Source: Dietzia alimentaria 72
Lineage (GTDB): Bacteria; Actinomycetota; Actinomycetes; Mycobacteriales; Mycobacteriaceae
Reading direction: 5' to 3'
Length of the DNA: 54,759 nt
Assembly (NCBI RefSeq): GCF_000226215.1
Contig: NZ_AGFF01000016.1
Span: 1-54,759, forward strand
A program made the translations under genes and the position numbers. This document shows, in pieces, positions 17,302 through 25,638 of this stretch. A model generated the notes under the pieces. The model saw nothing but the letters and a program-made list of their open reading frames with translations. It was not told the origin of the DNA and did no database searches. Each line of letters opens with the position of its first letter. The first letter of the stretch is position 1.

Positions 17302-17907
17302 ATGCGCAAGCTCATTTACTACGTGGCTGTGAGCGTCGACGGTTTCATCGCCGACCCCAGCGGCGGCTTCGATGATTTTCTCGTCGAGGGCGACCACATG
17401 CCGTGGATCATCGAGCACTACCCGGAGACGATCCCCGGCCACCTCCGAGGGCCCGTCGGGCTGGCGCAAACCCCGCACCGGGTGTTCGACACGGTGATCA
17501 TGGGTCGCACCACCCATCAGGTGGCCGTGGACGGGGGCCTGGCCAGCGGGTACCCGCACCTGCGCCAGTACGTCGTGACCCACCGGCCGGGCGACCTGCC
17601 CGCCGAGGAGGGGCTGACGGCGTCTGACGAGGACCCGGTGACGCTGGTTCGCCGGCTCAAGTCGGAGGACTCACCGCTGCATATCTGGCTGTGCGGGGGT
17701 GGCACGCTGGCCGGGCAGGTAGTCGACGAGATCGACGAGTTTCAACTCAAGGTGAACCCGGTCATGCTCGGCGCGGGCATCCCGCTGGTGGCGCGCGCGA
17801 CGGGCGAGTCGGGCGGGTCGGGCGTGGCGCTCCCACGGGCGCTGACCCGTCGGACGCGTCGAGACTTCGAGAGCGGGGTGAGCTACGTGGAGTACGGCCG
17901 CAACTGA
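17302..17907 (+). CDS. dihydrofolate reductase-like (RibD C-terminal) protein
   Basis: 201 residues. It opens with MRKLIYYVAVSVDGFIADPSGGF, the usual start of RibD_C/DHFR-like reductases. It also has the VIMGRTTHQ segment, a GGG nucleotide motif (IWLCGGGTLAGQVV) and LKVNPVMLGAGIPL. These are NADPH-dependent reductases whose substrate is generally unknown; the folate or deazaflavin-like substrate cannot be told from sequence. An AGAAAGGA ribosome site precedes the ATG. It follows ABC-F by 55 bases, with only a short hairpin (17247-17262) between, so cotranscription is possible. Confidence 0.85.
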   Translation: MRKLIYYVAVSVDGFIADPSGGFDDFLVEGDHMPWIIEHYPETIPGHLRGPVGLAQTPHRVFDTVIMGRTTHQVAVDGGLASGYPHLRQYVVTHRPGDLPAEEGLTASDEDPVTLVRRLKSEDSPLHIWLCGGGTLAGQVVDEIDEFQLKVNPVMLGAGIPLVARATGESGGSGVALPRALTRRTRRDFESGVSYVEYGRN

Positions 17908-17927
17908 GCACGCCCGCCCGCCCATCA

Positions 17928-17995
17928 ACCCGGCTGGCGGACAGAACGTGTGTCCAGGGGTGTCCGGAACGCGACTTCTGTCCGCCAACCGGGGT
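17928..17995. terminator. bidirectional hairpin between convergent DHFR-like and ferritin genes
   Basis: The arm at 17928-17946 (ending TGGCGGACAGAA) pairs with 17976-17995 (starting TTCTGTCCGCCA) over about 18 bp with one mismatch, around a 29-base loop. It lies just beyond both stop codons. Confidence 0.6.
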
Positions 17996-17999
17996 GGTG

Positions 18000-18536
18000 T
18001 TAGACGGCGCCGCCGGCCACGGAGGGCGGGGTGCCGGTGTTGGTGGAGGCATCGTTCTCGCGGGCGAGGTACTCCTCGATGCGGAACCAGTCTCCGGCAG
18101 CGCGCTCGGCGATGGTCACCAGGGTGCTCATGTTGGCGACCTCCTCGACCTGCTCGCGCAGGAACCACAGCATGAACTGCTCGCCCAGCGGGTCGGACTC
18201 GGCGCGGGCGGCTTGGAACATCGCCTCGATCTGCGCGGTGACCTGCTTCTCCTGCTCCAGCGCGGAGCGCAGGGCGTCTGCGGGTCCGCCGTACGCGGCC
18301 TGGGGCGCCGGGACGGCGGGGATCGTCACGGGGATGTCGCGGTCGAGCATGTACTGGACCATCATCATCGCGTGGTTCCGCTCGCCGAGGCTGTGCTGGT
18401 AGAAGCGCGACGCGAGCTGCGGCAGATCCTGGGCGTCCGCCCACACGGCGATCGCGATGTACTGCTGGCTGGCAGCGAACTCATGACCGACCTGCGCGGA
18501 GAGGAGTTCGACGAACGAGTTCTTGTTCCTGGCCAT
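18000..18536 (-). CDS. ferritin
   Basis: 178 residues, a four-helix ferritin. The ferroxidase ligands are visible: Glu in VGHEFAASQQY, ExxH in SLGERNHAMMM, Glu in RSALEQEKQVTAQ, and FLREQVEEVA. It oxidises and stores iron as a 24-mer in the cytoplasm. The C-terminal tail (TNTGTPPSVAGGAV) is longer than the core needs. GAAAGGGG precedes the ATG. A DtxR/IdeR-like box 57-75 bases upstream suggests iron-dependent control, as known for ferritin genes of related genera. Confidence 0.93.
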   Translation of the reverse strand: MARNKNSFVELLSAQVGHEFAASQQYIAIAVWADAQDLPQLASRFYQHSLGERNHAMMMVQYMLDRDIPVTIPAVPAPQAAYGGPADALRSALEQEKQVTAQIEAMFQAARAESDPLGEQFMLWFLREQVEEVANMSTLVTIAERAAGDWFRIEEYLARENDASTNTGTPPSVAGGAV

Positions 18537-18592
18537 TAACGGGCCCCTTTCGATAGGGGGCCAGCGTATGCGCGCCGCGCACGTTGTGCCAG

Positions 18593-18611
18593 GTCAGTAA
18601 GCCTAACCTGG
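18593..18611 (-). promoter_or_regulatory. DtxR/IdeR-like iron box upstream of ferritin
   Basis: On the minus strand the 19 bases read CCAGGTTAGGCTTACTGAC, matching 13 of 19 positions of the iron-box consensus TTAGGTTAGSCTAACCTAA, with a contiguous AGGTTAGGCT. In mycobacteria and corynebacteria IdeR/DtxR activates ferritin through such sites. Binding here is inferred. Confidence 0.5.
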
Positions 18612-18650
18612 GTCCGGGATGGCCAGCCTCACCTTCCTCGAATGCCTGCG

Positions 18651-19430
18651 TCAGCCCCGGTGTGAGCGCATAGCGGAGTGCTGGTCGCGCGGCTTCACCA
18701 CGATCTGGTCCAGATTGACGTGCGAGGGCCTGCTGGCCACAAAGCCGACGATCTCCGCGATGTCCTGCGCCACCATCGGCGTGAGCCCACGGTAGACGGC
18801 GGCGGCCTTGTCGTCGTCACCATCGAACCGCACCTTCGAGAACTCCGTATCCACCATGCCCGGCGCGATCTCGGTGAACCGGACCGGCTCGCCCAGGTGC
18901 TCCCCGCGCAGGGTGCGGTGCAAGACGGCCTGTGCGTGCTTGGCGGAGGTGTAGCCCGAGCCGTTGTCATATGATTCGAGCGCGGCGATCGAGGTAATGG
19001 TGATGACCAACCCGTCGCCCGTCGCGACCAACACCGGCATCAGGCCCTTCACGATCCGCAGCGTGCCCACGACGTTGGTCTCCCACATCCAGCGCCACTG
19101 ATCCTCGTCGGCGTCCATCACGCTGGTTGTGCCCTTGGCGCCGCCGGCATTGTTGACCAGCACGTTCAGACACGGGATCGCAGCGCAGAAGGCTGTGCAC
19201 GACTCGGCGTCGGTCACGTCTAATGGTAGGGCGGTGCCGCCGATCTGGGTGGCGAGCGCCTCGAGGCGGTCGACGCGCCGTGCGCCCACCACCACGTGGA
19301 ATCCCTGAGCGGCGAGCTCGCGTGCGGACGCCTCACCGATCCCCGACGACGCCCCCGTCACCACCGCGACGCGGGTCTCGGCGGGCAGGGCGGCGAGCCG
19401 CTCACGGGCGGCTGGGTGGTGGGTGCTCAT
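18651..19430 (-). CDS. short-chain dehydrogenase/reductase (Rv0484c-like)
   Basis: 259 residues. Classical SDR motifs: TGASSGIG (cofactor loop), NNAGGAKG, the catalytic Ser in ITSIAAL, and YTSAK (Tyr-x-x-x-Lys). The C-terminal part (GMVDTEFSKVRFDGDDDKA) resembles the YdfG branch that oxidises 3-hydroxy acids or serine; the substrate is unproven. An SDR sits at the same place (Rv0484c) between murB and mshA in M. tuberculosis. TACCCT lies seven bases before the ATG, so the mRNA is probably leaderless. The N-terminus is extended by about 18 residues. Confidence 0.88.
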   Translation of the reverse strand: MSTHHPAARERLAALPAETRVAVVTGASSGIGEASARELAAQGFHVVVGARRVDRLEALATQIGGTALPLDVTDAESCTAFCAAIPCLNVLVNNAGGAKGTTSVMDADEDQWRWMWETNVVGTLRIVKGLMPVLVATGDGLVITITSIAALESYDNGSGYTSAKHAQAVLHRTLRGEHLGEPVRFTEIAPGMVDTEFSKVRFDGDDDKAAAVYRGLTPMVAQDIAEIVGFVASRPSHVNLDQIVVKPRDQHSAMRSHRG

Positions 19431-19437
19431 GCTCTAG

Positions 19438-19443
19438 AGGGTA
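19438..19443 (-). promoter_or_regulatory. -10 hexamer for leaderless SDR gene
   Basis: Minus-strand TACCCT, seven bases before ATG 19430; the spacer CTAGAGC is not a ribosome site. Confidence 0.45.
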
Positions 19444-19468
19444 GGTGGTGGGTACGACGACGACGAGG

Positions 19469-19918
19469 TCAGCGGCCGCGACCGGTGACCATCCCGACGA
19501 ACCCGCGTACCGCGCCCCTGGCCATGTTGGCCTTGGAGAAATAATCCTGCCAACCGCATATCAGCCCGTCCCGGACCTCGAGTCGCCCGCACACCCAGAA
19601 ATCGGCGCGGAATGGCCCCACGCCGAGGTAGTCGGTGCGCTCGGTGAGCACGATGGTCGGTGCGCTGGGATCGGTCGGGTCGGCGGGCGCACCCACGGCG
19701 AGGTGATGCATGTCCACGTCGAAGTAGAGAGAGCGGTGCATGGAGGCGATCGCCTTGACCACGGCGCGCTTGCCCCGGAACGTCGGGAGGCCGATGTTGC
19801 CCCACCAGATGTCGTCGGCCAGCAGGCCCGCCGCGGTGCTGGTGGATCCGTTGACGAGTGCGTCGAAGAAGGTGCGGACCACGACGTCGGCGTCGGTCTG
19901 GGTGGTGGTTGCTGCCAT
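19469..19918 (-). CDS. NTF2-like/SnoaL or limonene-epoxide hydrolase-type protein
   Basis: 149 residues. A cone-shaped NTF2-like fold is suggested by VVRTFFDALVNGSTSTAAGLLADDIWW, LPTFRGKRAVVKAI, and strands ending VCGRLEVRDGLICGWQDYF. The DxW/D pattern (LADDIWW, GWQDYF) is like the limonene-1,2-epoxide hydrolase family, so epoxide hydrolysis is possible but not shown. No signal peptide. The ATG at 19918 lies six bases after TACCGT. It is divergent from the hydrolase at 19988. Confidence 0.8.
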   Translation of the reverse strand: MAATTTQTDADVVVRTFFDALVNGSTSTAAGLLADDIWWGNIGLPTFRGKRAVVKAIASMHRSLYFDVDMHHLAVGAPADPTDPSAPTIVLTERTDYLGVGPFRADFWVCGRLEVRDGLICGWQDYFSKANMARGAVRGFVGMVTGRGR

Positions 19919-19924
19919 TGGCCC

Positions 19925-19930
19925 ACGGTA
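19925..19930 (-). promoter_or_regulatory. -10 hexamer for leaderless NTF2-like gene
   Basis: Minus-strand TACCGT, six bases before ATG 19918. Confidence 0.4.
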
Positions 19931-19987
19931 GCCGCCGCGGGGCCTGTCCGGGGGACGGTTTCGGGCGACGCTGGCACGATGAGGCCC

Positions 19988-20830
19988 ATGACCAACGCAA
20001 CCGTGCCCTCCATCGCCTCGGCCGTGTCCTCCGACGGCACCGTCATCGCCTACCGACTCCTCGGCGATCCCGCAGCACGACCGCTGGTGCTGGTGCACGG
20101 CTGGGCCCAGTCGAGCGCGTCCTGGGGGACGGAGTTGTTGGACGATCTGGCGCGGCGTTTCCACGTGGTGGCGATCGATCTGAGGGGCCACGGGCACTCC
20201 GGCGTCCCGGAGGCAGGGTACGACTCGCCGCAGCAGTGGGCCGACGACATCGATGCGGTCCTCGACGCGGCCGGGGTCGGCGTGAACGGGGGAGCCATTC
20301 TCCTGGGCTGGTCGTACGGCGGCGTCGTGGTCTCGGACTACCTGGCCGCTCGCGGTGAGGGCCGGGTCGCCGGGGTCGTCCTCTGTGGCGCGGTCACCTC
20401 GCTGTCCCGCTCGGCCGGTGGTGCGATCGGCCCGGCGATGAAGGAGGTCACGTCCGGGGGCGCGTTCGACGAGAATCCCGCGGTGGCGCTGGCTGCGTTC
20501 ACGAGCTTCGGCAAGGCCATGATGCGCTCGGGCTCGGGGCCTGACGGACAGCGGATTCTGGGGCTGTCGCTGTCCACGCCGCCGTCGGTCCGACAGAAGC
20601 TGCTCACCCGCCGCGTCGACAACGACGCCACCCTGCAGGCCGTGGGTGTTCCCGCACTGGTGATTCACGGCGCGCATGACGGGGTGGTCCTGCCGTCGGC
20701 CGGGCAGGCCAACGCTCAAATGATTCCGCACGGCCGCTACGTGGAGTTCGCCGAGTCCGCCCACGCGCCGTTTTTGGAGGAGACGACCCGTTTCCTCGCC
20801 GAGATCGACGCCTTTGCCGCCGGGCTCTAG
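19988..20830 (+). CDS. alpha/beta-fold hydrolase
   Basis: 280 residues. Features: oxyanion region [21 protein letters not shown], nucleophile Ser109 in GWSYGG, acidic residue in IHGAHDGVV, and the catalytic His in ESAHAPF. The closest general class is the haloperoxidase/esterase type, cytosolic; the substrate is unknown. ATG 19988 is chosen because CACGAT ends seven bases before it; the in-frame ATG at 19979 would lie within that hexamer. It is divergent from the NTF2-like gene and 59 bases upstream of mshA. Confidence 0.88.
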   Translation: MTNATVPSIASAVSSDGTVIAYRLLGDPAARPLVLVHGWAQSSASWGTELLDDLARRFHVVAIDLRGHGHSGVPEAGYDSPQQWADDIDAVLDAAGVGVNGGAILLGWSYGGVVVSDYLAARGEGRVAGVVLCGAVTSLSRSAGGAIGPAMKEVTSGGAFDENPAVALAAFTSFGKAMMRSGSGPDGQRILGLSLSTPPSVRQKLLTRRVDNDATLQAVGVPALVIHGAHDGVVLPSAGQANAQMIPHGRYVEFAESAHAPFLEETTRFLAEIDAFAAGL

Positions 20831-20876
20831 GGGTCCCCGGGGTACGCGGTGGTGTGCACGGTCCCGCCAGCAGGGG

Positions 20877-20882
20877 CACAAT
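20877..20882 (+). promoter_or_regulatory. -10 hexamer for leaderless mshA
   Basis: CACAAT, seven bases before GTG 20890, with no ribosome site. Confidence 0.5.
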
Positions 20883-20889
20883 CGGACGG

Positions 20890-22200
20890 GTGACCGTATC
20901 AGACCTCCACCCCGGCTCCGACGCGCCGCTTCCGAAGCGCATCGCGGTGCTGTCCTTCCACACCTCGCCGCTGGCACAGCCCGGCACCGGCGACGCGGGC
21001 GGACTGAACGTGTACGTGCTGCAGACGGCGCGCCGTCTGGCCCTCCGGGGCGTCGAGGTGGAGATCTTCACCCGCGCCACCCATTCGTCGCAGCCGCCGG
21101 TCCAGGAGGCCGGGGACGGCGTGCTGGTGCGCAATATCGTGGCCGGGCCCTTTGAGGGACTGCGTAAGGAGGACCTGTCCACGCAGCTGTGCCCGTTTGT
21201 CGCCGGGGTCATGCGCGCTGAGGCGGGTCAGGCTCCCGGCCACTACGACCTCATCCATTCGCATTACTGGTTGTCGGGTCAGGCGGGGCTGGTGGCAGCC
21301 GAGCACTGGGGCGTGCCGCTGGTGCACACCGCGCACACCCTCGCCGCGGTGAAGAACGCGGTCCTGACCAACGGCGACACCCCCGAGCCGGAGTCGCGGC
21401 GCATCGGCGAGCAGCAGATCGTGGACGCCGCGCATCGTCTCGTGGTCAATACGACCGGCGAGCGCGACGAACTCGTGACCTATTACGACGCCGATCTCGC
21501 CGATATCGACGTGGTCCCTCCGGGCGCCGACCTCGAGCAGTACACCCCCGGCACCGAGCGCGGCACCGAACAGGCCCGCCGTGCGCTCGGCTTGGCACAG
21601 CGTTCCGAGGTCATCGCGTTCATCGGTCGCATCCAGCCGCTCAAGGCCCCTGATGTGATCGTTCGAGCCCTCGCCGAGATCGTGCGCACCCAGCCGCACC
21701 GCGACGTGCGACTGATGGTCGTGGGCGGACCCAGCGGATCCGGAATGGATCGGCCGAGTTCGTTGATGGACCTGGCAGAGGAGCTGGGCGTGGCCGATCG
21801 TGTCTGTTTCCTCGCGCCGCGGCCGCCGTCGGAGCTGGTGGACGTCTACCGCGCCGCGGACATCGTGGCGGTGCCGTCGTACTCCGAGTCGTTCGGCCTG
21901 GTCGCACTAGAGGCCCAGGCCTGCGGGACGCCGGTCGTCGCCGCGGCCGTGGGCGGGCTGCCGACCGCCGTGGCCGACGGCCGGACCGGGCTCACCGTGG
22001 ACGGGCACGATCCGCGTGAGTGGGCGCGCACGTTGGTGTCGTTGCTCGACGACGACGAGCTGCGCCTCTCGATGTCGCGGGCCGCCCCGGTTCACGCTTC
22101 CGGGTTCAGCTGGGACTCCACCGCTGACGGGTTGCTCGCCTCGTATGCCGGCACCAAGGCCGCCCACCGGACCCGGCGCGCCGAGGCCACCGCGTCCTGA
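20890..22200 (+). CDS. mshA: D-inositol-3-phosphate glycosyltransferase
   Basis: 436 residues, GT4 family. N-terminal motifs [18 protein letters not shown] and [11 protein letters not shown] are those of MshA. The C-terminal half has [34 protein letters not shown] (EX7E) and [10 protein letters not shown]. It joins GlcNAc to inositol 3-phosphate, the first step of mycothiol synthesis in the cytoplasm, and so marks the host as a mycothiol-making actinobacterium. GTG 20890 is chosen from the CACAAT-N7 spacing and the family N-terminus. The order mshA, YbjN-like, gpmA, senX3-regX3 is conserved in mycobacteria. Confidence 0.95.
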   Translation: MTVSDLHPGSDAPLPKRIAVLSFHTSPLAQPGTGDAGGLNVYVLQTARRLALRGVEVEIFTRATHSSQPPVQEAGDGVLVRNIVAGPFEGLRKEDLSTQLCPFVAGVMRAEAGQAPGHYDLIHSHYWLSGQAGLVAAEHWGVPLVHTAHTLAAVKNAVLTNGDTPEPESRRIGEQQIVDAAHRLVVNTTGERDELVTYYDADLADIDVVPPGADLEQYTPGTERGTEQARRALGLAQRSEVIAFIGRIQPLKAPDVIVRALAEIVRTQPHRDVRLMVVGGPSGSGMDRPSSLMDLAEELGVADRVCFLAPRPPSELVDVYRAADIVAVPSYSESFGLVALEAQACGTPVVAAAVGGLPTAVADGRTGLTVDGHDPREWARTLVSLLDDDELRLSMSRAAPVHASGFSWDSTADGLLASYAGTKAAHRTRRAEATAS

Positions 22201-22228
22201 CCGCGAACAACCTTTCTGAGGAGTCACG

Positions 22229-22810
22229 ATGACCGAGCCAGCCGACGACCGCAGCCTGTTCGACCACGACGATGTGGAACGTGGCCCACTCGACCCCGCC
22301 GATGGCGAGGCCCACGCGCCCACCGTCGATCTGATCCGCAACTTCCTGGTGACCCGCGAGATCGAGTCCACGCTCGCGGGCGGCCGAACCTTCGTGGTGC
22401 AGTTACCGGGGGAGAAGCGGCTCAAGACCGCCTGCCATCTCACCGTGAACCGCGAGAGCGTGCGCATCGAGGCGTTCGTGTGCCGCCGGCCCGACGAGGA
22501 CTTCGAGAAGGTCTACAAGTACCTGCTGCGTCGCAATCGGCGGATGTATCAGGTGGCGTACACGCTCGACAACAACGGCGACATCTACCTCGTCGGCCGG
22601 ATGCCGCTGGTCGCCGTGACCGACGAGGAACTTGACCGCGTTCTGGGCCAGGTCCTCGAGGCCGCCGACCACGACTTCAACGTGCTGCTCGAGACCGGCT
22701 TCCACACGTCGATCCGCCGCGAATGGGAATGGCGCGTGTCCCGGGGTGAGCCGCTGCGCAACCTCGACGCATTCCGCCACCTCACCACGGACCTGCCCCA
22801 GCCGGACTAG
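22229..22810 (+). CDS. YbjN domain-containing protein (Rv0487-like)
   Basis: 193 residues. Segments TFVVQLPGEKRLKTACHL, YKYLLRRNRRMYQVAYTLD and GDIYLVGRMPL define the YbjN/type III chaperone-like fold. The family is of uncertain function and no signal peptide is present. It follows mshA by 28 bases with its own GAGGAG ribosome site eight bases before the ATG, so it probably shares the mshA transcript. A repeated stem-loop element lies after its stop. Confidence 0.88.
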   Translation: MTEPADDRSLFDHDDVERGPLDPADGEAHAPTVDLIRNFLVTREIESTLAGGRTFVVQLPGEKRLKTACHLTVNRESVRIEAFVCRRPDEDFEKVYKYLLRRNRRMYQVAYTLDNNGDIYLVGRMPLVAVTDEELDRVLGQVLEAADHDFNVLLETGFHTSIRREWEWRVSRGEPLRNLDAFRHLTTDLPQPD

Positions 22811-22881
22811 GCACTAGGCCCTGAACTCCCCCGCCCGGCACAACCTCGCGCCCGCCGCGCCGCCCCCGCCTTTCGCCGAGC

Positions 22882-22929
22882 AGAGGATTTCGTGCAGATC
22901 CACTCGGCTGATGCAGGCGTTTTCCTCTT
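22882..22929. repeat. 48-base palindromic intergenic repeat, copy A
   Basis: Imperfect hairpin: AGAGGA and TCCTCT at the ends, inner TGCA/TGCA, and a loop containing CCACTCGG. It is identical to copy B (35457-35504) at 39 of 48 positions. It lies between convergent ybjN-like and fadD genes and is followed by GC-rich microrepeats up to the fadD stop. Terminator or dispersed repeat are both possible. Confidence 0.7.
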
Positions 22930-23008
22930 GGCGGCGGCGCGGCGGCGGGGCGGCGGCGGGGCGGCGCGGCGGCGGGGAGCCCGTGGCAGCGCGGCGAGGA
23001 AAGGCGGG

Positions 23009-24718
23009 TCAGGGGTTGATGGTCTCCGCCACCTTCTTGCGCAGCACCTTGCCCATCGGATTGGTGGGCAGCTCGTCCAGTTCCACGAACTCGCGCGGCA
23101 CCTTGTAGCCAGCCAACGAGGCCTTGCAGTGCGCGCGGACCGCCTCGACGTCGAGCGTGGCGCCGGACTCGAGGACGACCGCGGCCACCACCTGCTCACC
23201 GCCCTCGGGGTGCGGGCGGCCGACCACTGCGCAGTCAGCGATGCCGGGCGCAGTGCGGAGGACGTCCTCGACCTCGGACGGGTAGACGTTGAACCCGCCG
23301 GTGACGATCATTTCCTTGATGCGGTCGACCACGCGCAGGAAGCCGTCGGGGTCCTGGACCACCACGTCACCGGTGCGCAGCCAGCCGTCGACGAACGCCC
23401 CCTCGGTGGCCTCCGTGTTGCCCCAATAGCCGGGGAAGACCTGCGGGCCCTTGACCAGGAGTTCACCGGGCTCGCCGCCGAGGACGTCGACGGAGGGGTT
23501 GTCCTTGTCCGCGATCCTGACATCGGTGTCCGGGAACGGGATGCCGATGTAGCCGGCCCGCCTCGCCGTCGACATCGGGTTGCCCACGGTGATGGGTGAG
23601 GTCTCAGTCATGCCGTACCCCTCCACCAACAGACCGCCTGTAGCGGCCTCCCACTTCTCGATGAGGTCGGTGGGCAGGCTCATGGCGCCGGACAGGGAGA
23701 ACTTCACACCCTGCAGCGAGATCTTGCGCTCGGCGGCTTCCTCGAGGATGCGCTTGTAGATCGGTGGGACAGCAGGGATGAAGGTGGGCAGATCCTTCGC
23801 GAAGATCGGCATGATCAGATCCATGTCCGGGGTGGGCACGAGCTGCAGTCGGGCACCCTGCGCGATTCCGAACACCACGCACATCGTGACCCCGTAGGCG
23901 TGGAACATCGGCAGGGAAGCCAGGAACCTCTCGCGGCCGGGCTCGAGTTCGGGCACCCACGCGCGACCCTGCATGGAGTTGGCCACGAGGTTGGCGTGCG
24001 TCAGCGTGGCGCCCTTGGGTGGCCCGGTGGTGCCGGAGGTGTAGAGAATCAGCGCGGGGTCGCCCGCCTCGGGGCGCGGGTGCGAGAAGTCCAGCTCGGG
24101 CCCGGTCTCCAGATCGTCCCAGTCGAGGGTGCCCGGGGCGGGCCGGGAGAGCTTGTTGCGCGAGGAGCGCAGTGCGGGCACGGGCAGGTGCCGCACGGCG
24201 AGACGTTTGACGGTGGGGAAGGCCTCGAGCAGGTCGACGGCGAGGATGTGCTCGATCTCCGAACCCGGTCTATCGGCGAGGTCGCGAACGACATCGGCCA
24301 CGACGTTCCAGGTCACCACCACTTTCGCCTGGTGATCGGAGAAGGGACCCTCGAGCTCGTCGGTGGTGTAGAGCGGATTGTGCTCCACCACGATCGCCCC
24401 TATGCGCAGGGCCGCGTAGAAGACAACGATGCCCTGGGGGCAGTTGGGCAGGAGCACGGCCACGCGGTCGCCGCGCTGCACGCCCAGGCGGCGTAGGCCC
24501 TCGGCGGCGCGACGGACCCGGCGTCCGAGTTCGGAGTAGCTGGTCAGCCGGCCGAAGAACTCGGTGGCGGGCCGGTCGGCGTGTGCGGATACGGCGGCAT
24601 CGAACTGGTCGATGAGGGTGGTGGTGCCGTAGTCGAGGTTCTGGGTGGTGCCGGGCGTGTAGTGGATGGTCCACGGCCGGTCGGGGGAATCGGGGGTGGC
24701 TCCGGCGTGTGCGGTCAT
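23009..24718 (-). CDS. fadD: long-chain acyl-CoA ligase (FadD type)
   Basis: 569 residues. AMP-binding motif [29 protein letters not shown], the FACS signature [29 protein letters not shown], and the C-terminal catalytic Lys in [10 protein letters not shown]. It activates fatty acids to acyl-CoA through acyl-adenylates in the cytoplasm, possibly at the membrane. The ATG at 24718 is six bases after TACGGT; the GGAG in the spacer is too close to serve as ribosome site. It is divergent from gpmA. Which numbered FadD it matches cannot be told here. Confidence 0.92.
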   Translation of the reverse strand: MTAHAGATPDSPDRPWTIHYTPGTTQNLDYGTTTLIDQFDAAVSAHADRPATEFFGRLTSYSELGRRVRRAAEGLRRLGVQRGDRVAVLLPNCPQGIVVFYAALRIGAIVVEHNPLYTTDELEGPFSDHQAKVVVTWNVVADVVRDLADRPGSEIEHILAVDLLEAFPTVKRLAVRHLPVPALRSSRNKLSRPAPGTLDWDDLETGPELDFSHPRPEAGDPALILYTSGTTGPPKGATLTHANLVANSMQGRAWVPELEPGRERFLASLPMFHAYGVTMCVVFGIAQGARLQLVPTPDMDLIMPIFAKDLPTFIPAVPPIYKRILEEAAERKISLQGVKFSLSGAMSLPTDLIEKWEAATGGLLVEGYGMTETSPITVGNPMSTARRAGYIGIPFPDTDVRIADKDNPSVDVLGGEPGELLVKGPQVFPGYWGNTEATEGAFVDGWLRTGDVVVQDPDGFLRVVDRIKEMIVTGGFNVYPSEVEDVLRTAPGIADCAVVGRPHPEGGEQVVAAVVLESGATLDVEAVRAHCKASLAGYKVPREFVELDELPTNPMGKVLRKKVAETINP

Positions 24719-24724
24719 GTCTCC

Positions 24725-24753
24725 ACCGTAGTCGTGGTGGCGGAGGTCATAAT
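24725..24753. promoter_or_regulatory. divergent leaderless promoters of fadD and gpmA
   Basis: Minus: TACGGT (24725-24730), six bases to ATG 24718. Plus: CATAAT (24748-24753), six bases to ATG 24760. Start codons are 41 bases apart. Confidence 0.5.
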
Positions 24754-24759
24754 GGGTTC

Positions 24760-25509
24760 ATGGCTTATGGAACCCTCATCCTTCTGCGTCACGGGCAATC
24801 CCAGTGGAACGCATCCAATCAGTTCACCGGTTGGGTCGACGTCGACCTGACCGATCTAGGGCGGGAAGAGGCGGTGCGCGGCGGCGAACTCCTCAAGGAG
24901 GAGGGGATCCTCCCGGACGTCCTGTACACCTCGCTGCTGCGTCGCGCCATCACCACCGCCAACATCTCGCTGGACGCCTGCGATCGCCACTGGATTCCCG
25001 TGGTCCGCCACTGGAAGCTCAACGAGCGTCACTACGGCCGGCTGCAGGGCCTGAACAAGGCACAGACCCAGGACGAGTTCGGCGAGGAGCAGTTCATGCT
25101 GTGGCGTCGTAGCTACGACACGCCGCCGCCGCCCATCGACGCGGACAACGAGTACTCGCAGTCGTCCGACGTCCGCTACTCGGATGTGCCGGAGGTGCCG
25201 CTGACCGAGTGCCTCAAGGACGTGGTGGACCGGTTCATCCCGTACTACGCCGCCGAGATCGCCCCGCAGCTCGCCGCCGGCAAGACGGTCATGGTGGCGG
25301 CGCACGGCAACTCGCTGCGCGCGCTGGTCAAGCACCTCGACGGCATCTCCGACGAGGACATTGCCGGACTGAACATCCCCACCGGCATTCCGCTGATCTA
25401 CCGCTTCAACGACGACGGGCTGGTCGCCAACCCGGGCGGAACGTACCTCGACCCGGAGGCTGCGGCCGCAGGTGCCGCCGCAGTGGCCAACCAGGGCGGC
25501 CAGAAGTAG
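24760..25509 (+). CDS. gpmA: 2,3-bisphosphoglycerate-dependent phosphoglycerate mutase
   Basis: 249 residues. [10 protein letters not shown] carries the phosphorylated His, and the [16 protein letters not shown] and [13 protein letters not shown] motifs complete the active site. It interconverts 3- and 2-phosphoglycerate in glycolysis and gluconeogenesis. It corresponds to gpm1 upstream of senX3-regX3 in mycobacteria. ATG 24760 is placed by [12 protein letters not shown] and by CATAAT-N6. The Ala-rich tail after residue 230 is unremarkable. A strong hairpin follows, separating it from senX3. Confidence 0.96.
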   Translation: MAYGTLILLRHGQSQWNASNQFTGWVDVDLTDLGREEAVRGGELLKEEGILPDVLYTSLLRRAITTANISLDACDRHWIPVVRHWKLNERHYGRLQGLNKAQTQDEFGEEQFMLWRRSYDTPPPPIDADNEYSQSSDVRYSDVPEVPLTECLKDVVDRFIPYYAAEIAPQLAAGKTVMVAAHGNSLRALVKHLDGISDEDIAGLNIPTGIPLIYRFNDDGLVANPGGTYLDPEAAAAGAAAVANQGGQK

Positions 25510-25551
25510 CAGGTCACGAGTTGTGAGACGAAGGGCCGGTGAACGGCCCAT

Positions 25552-25596
25552 GAACCCCTGCCCACCTGCGGATTTTTCGCGAGTGGACAGGGGTTC
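25552..25596 (+). terminator. hairpin terminator after gpmA
   Basis: GAACCCCTGCCCAC (25552-25565) pairs with GTGGACAGGGGTTC (25583-25596), 13 of 14 pairs, with TTTTT in the 17-base loop. Confidence 0.65.
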
Positions 25597-25625
25597 GCGG
25601 TTTCGGTGGTCGGGTGTGCGCACCG

Positions 25626-25631
25626 TAGTAT
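25626..25631 (+). promoter_or_regulatory. -10 hexamer for leaderless senX3-regX3
   Basis: TAGTAT, seven bases before GTG 25639; the spacer CGGGGAC is not an obvious ribosome site. Confidence 0.5.
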
Positions 25632-25638
25632 CGGGGAC

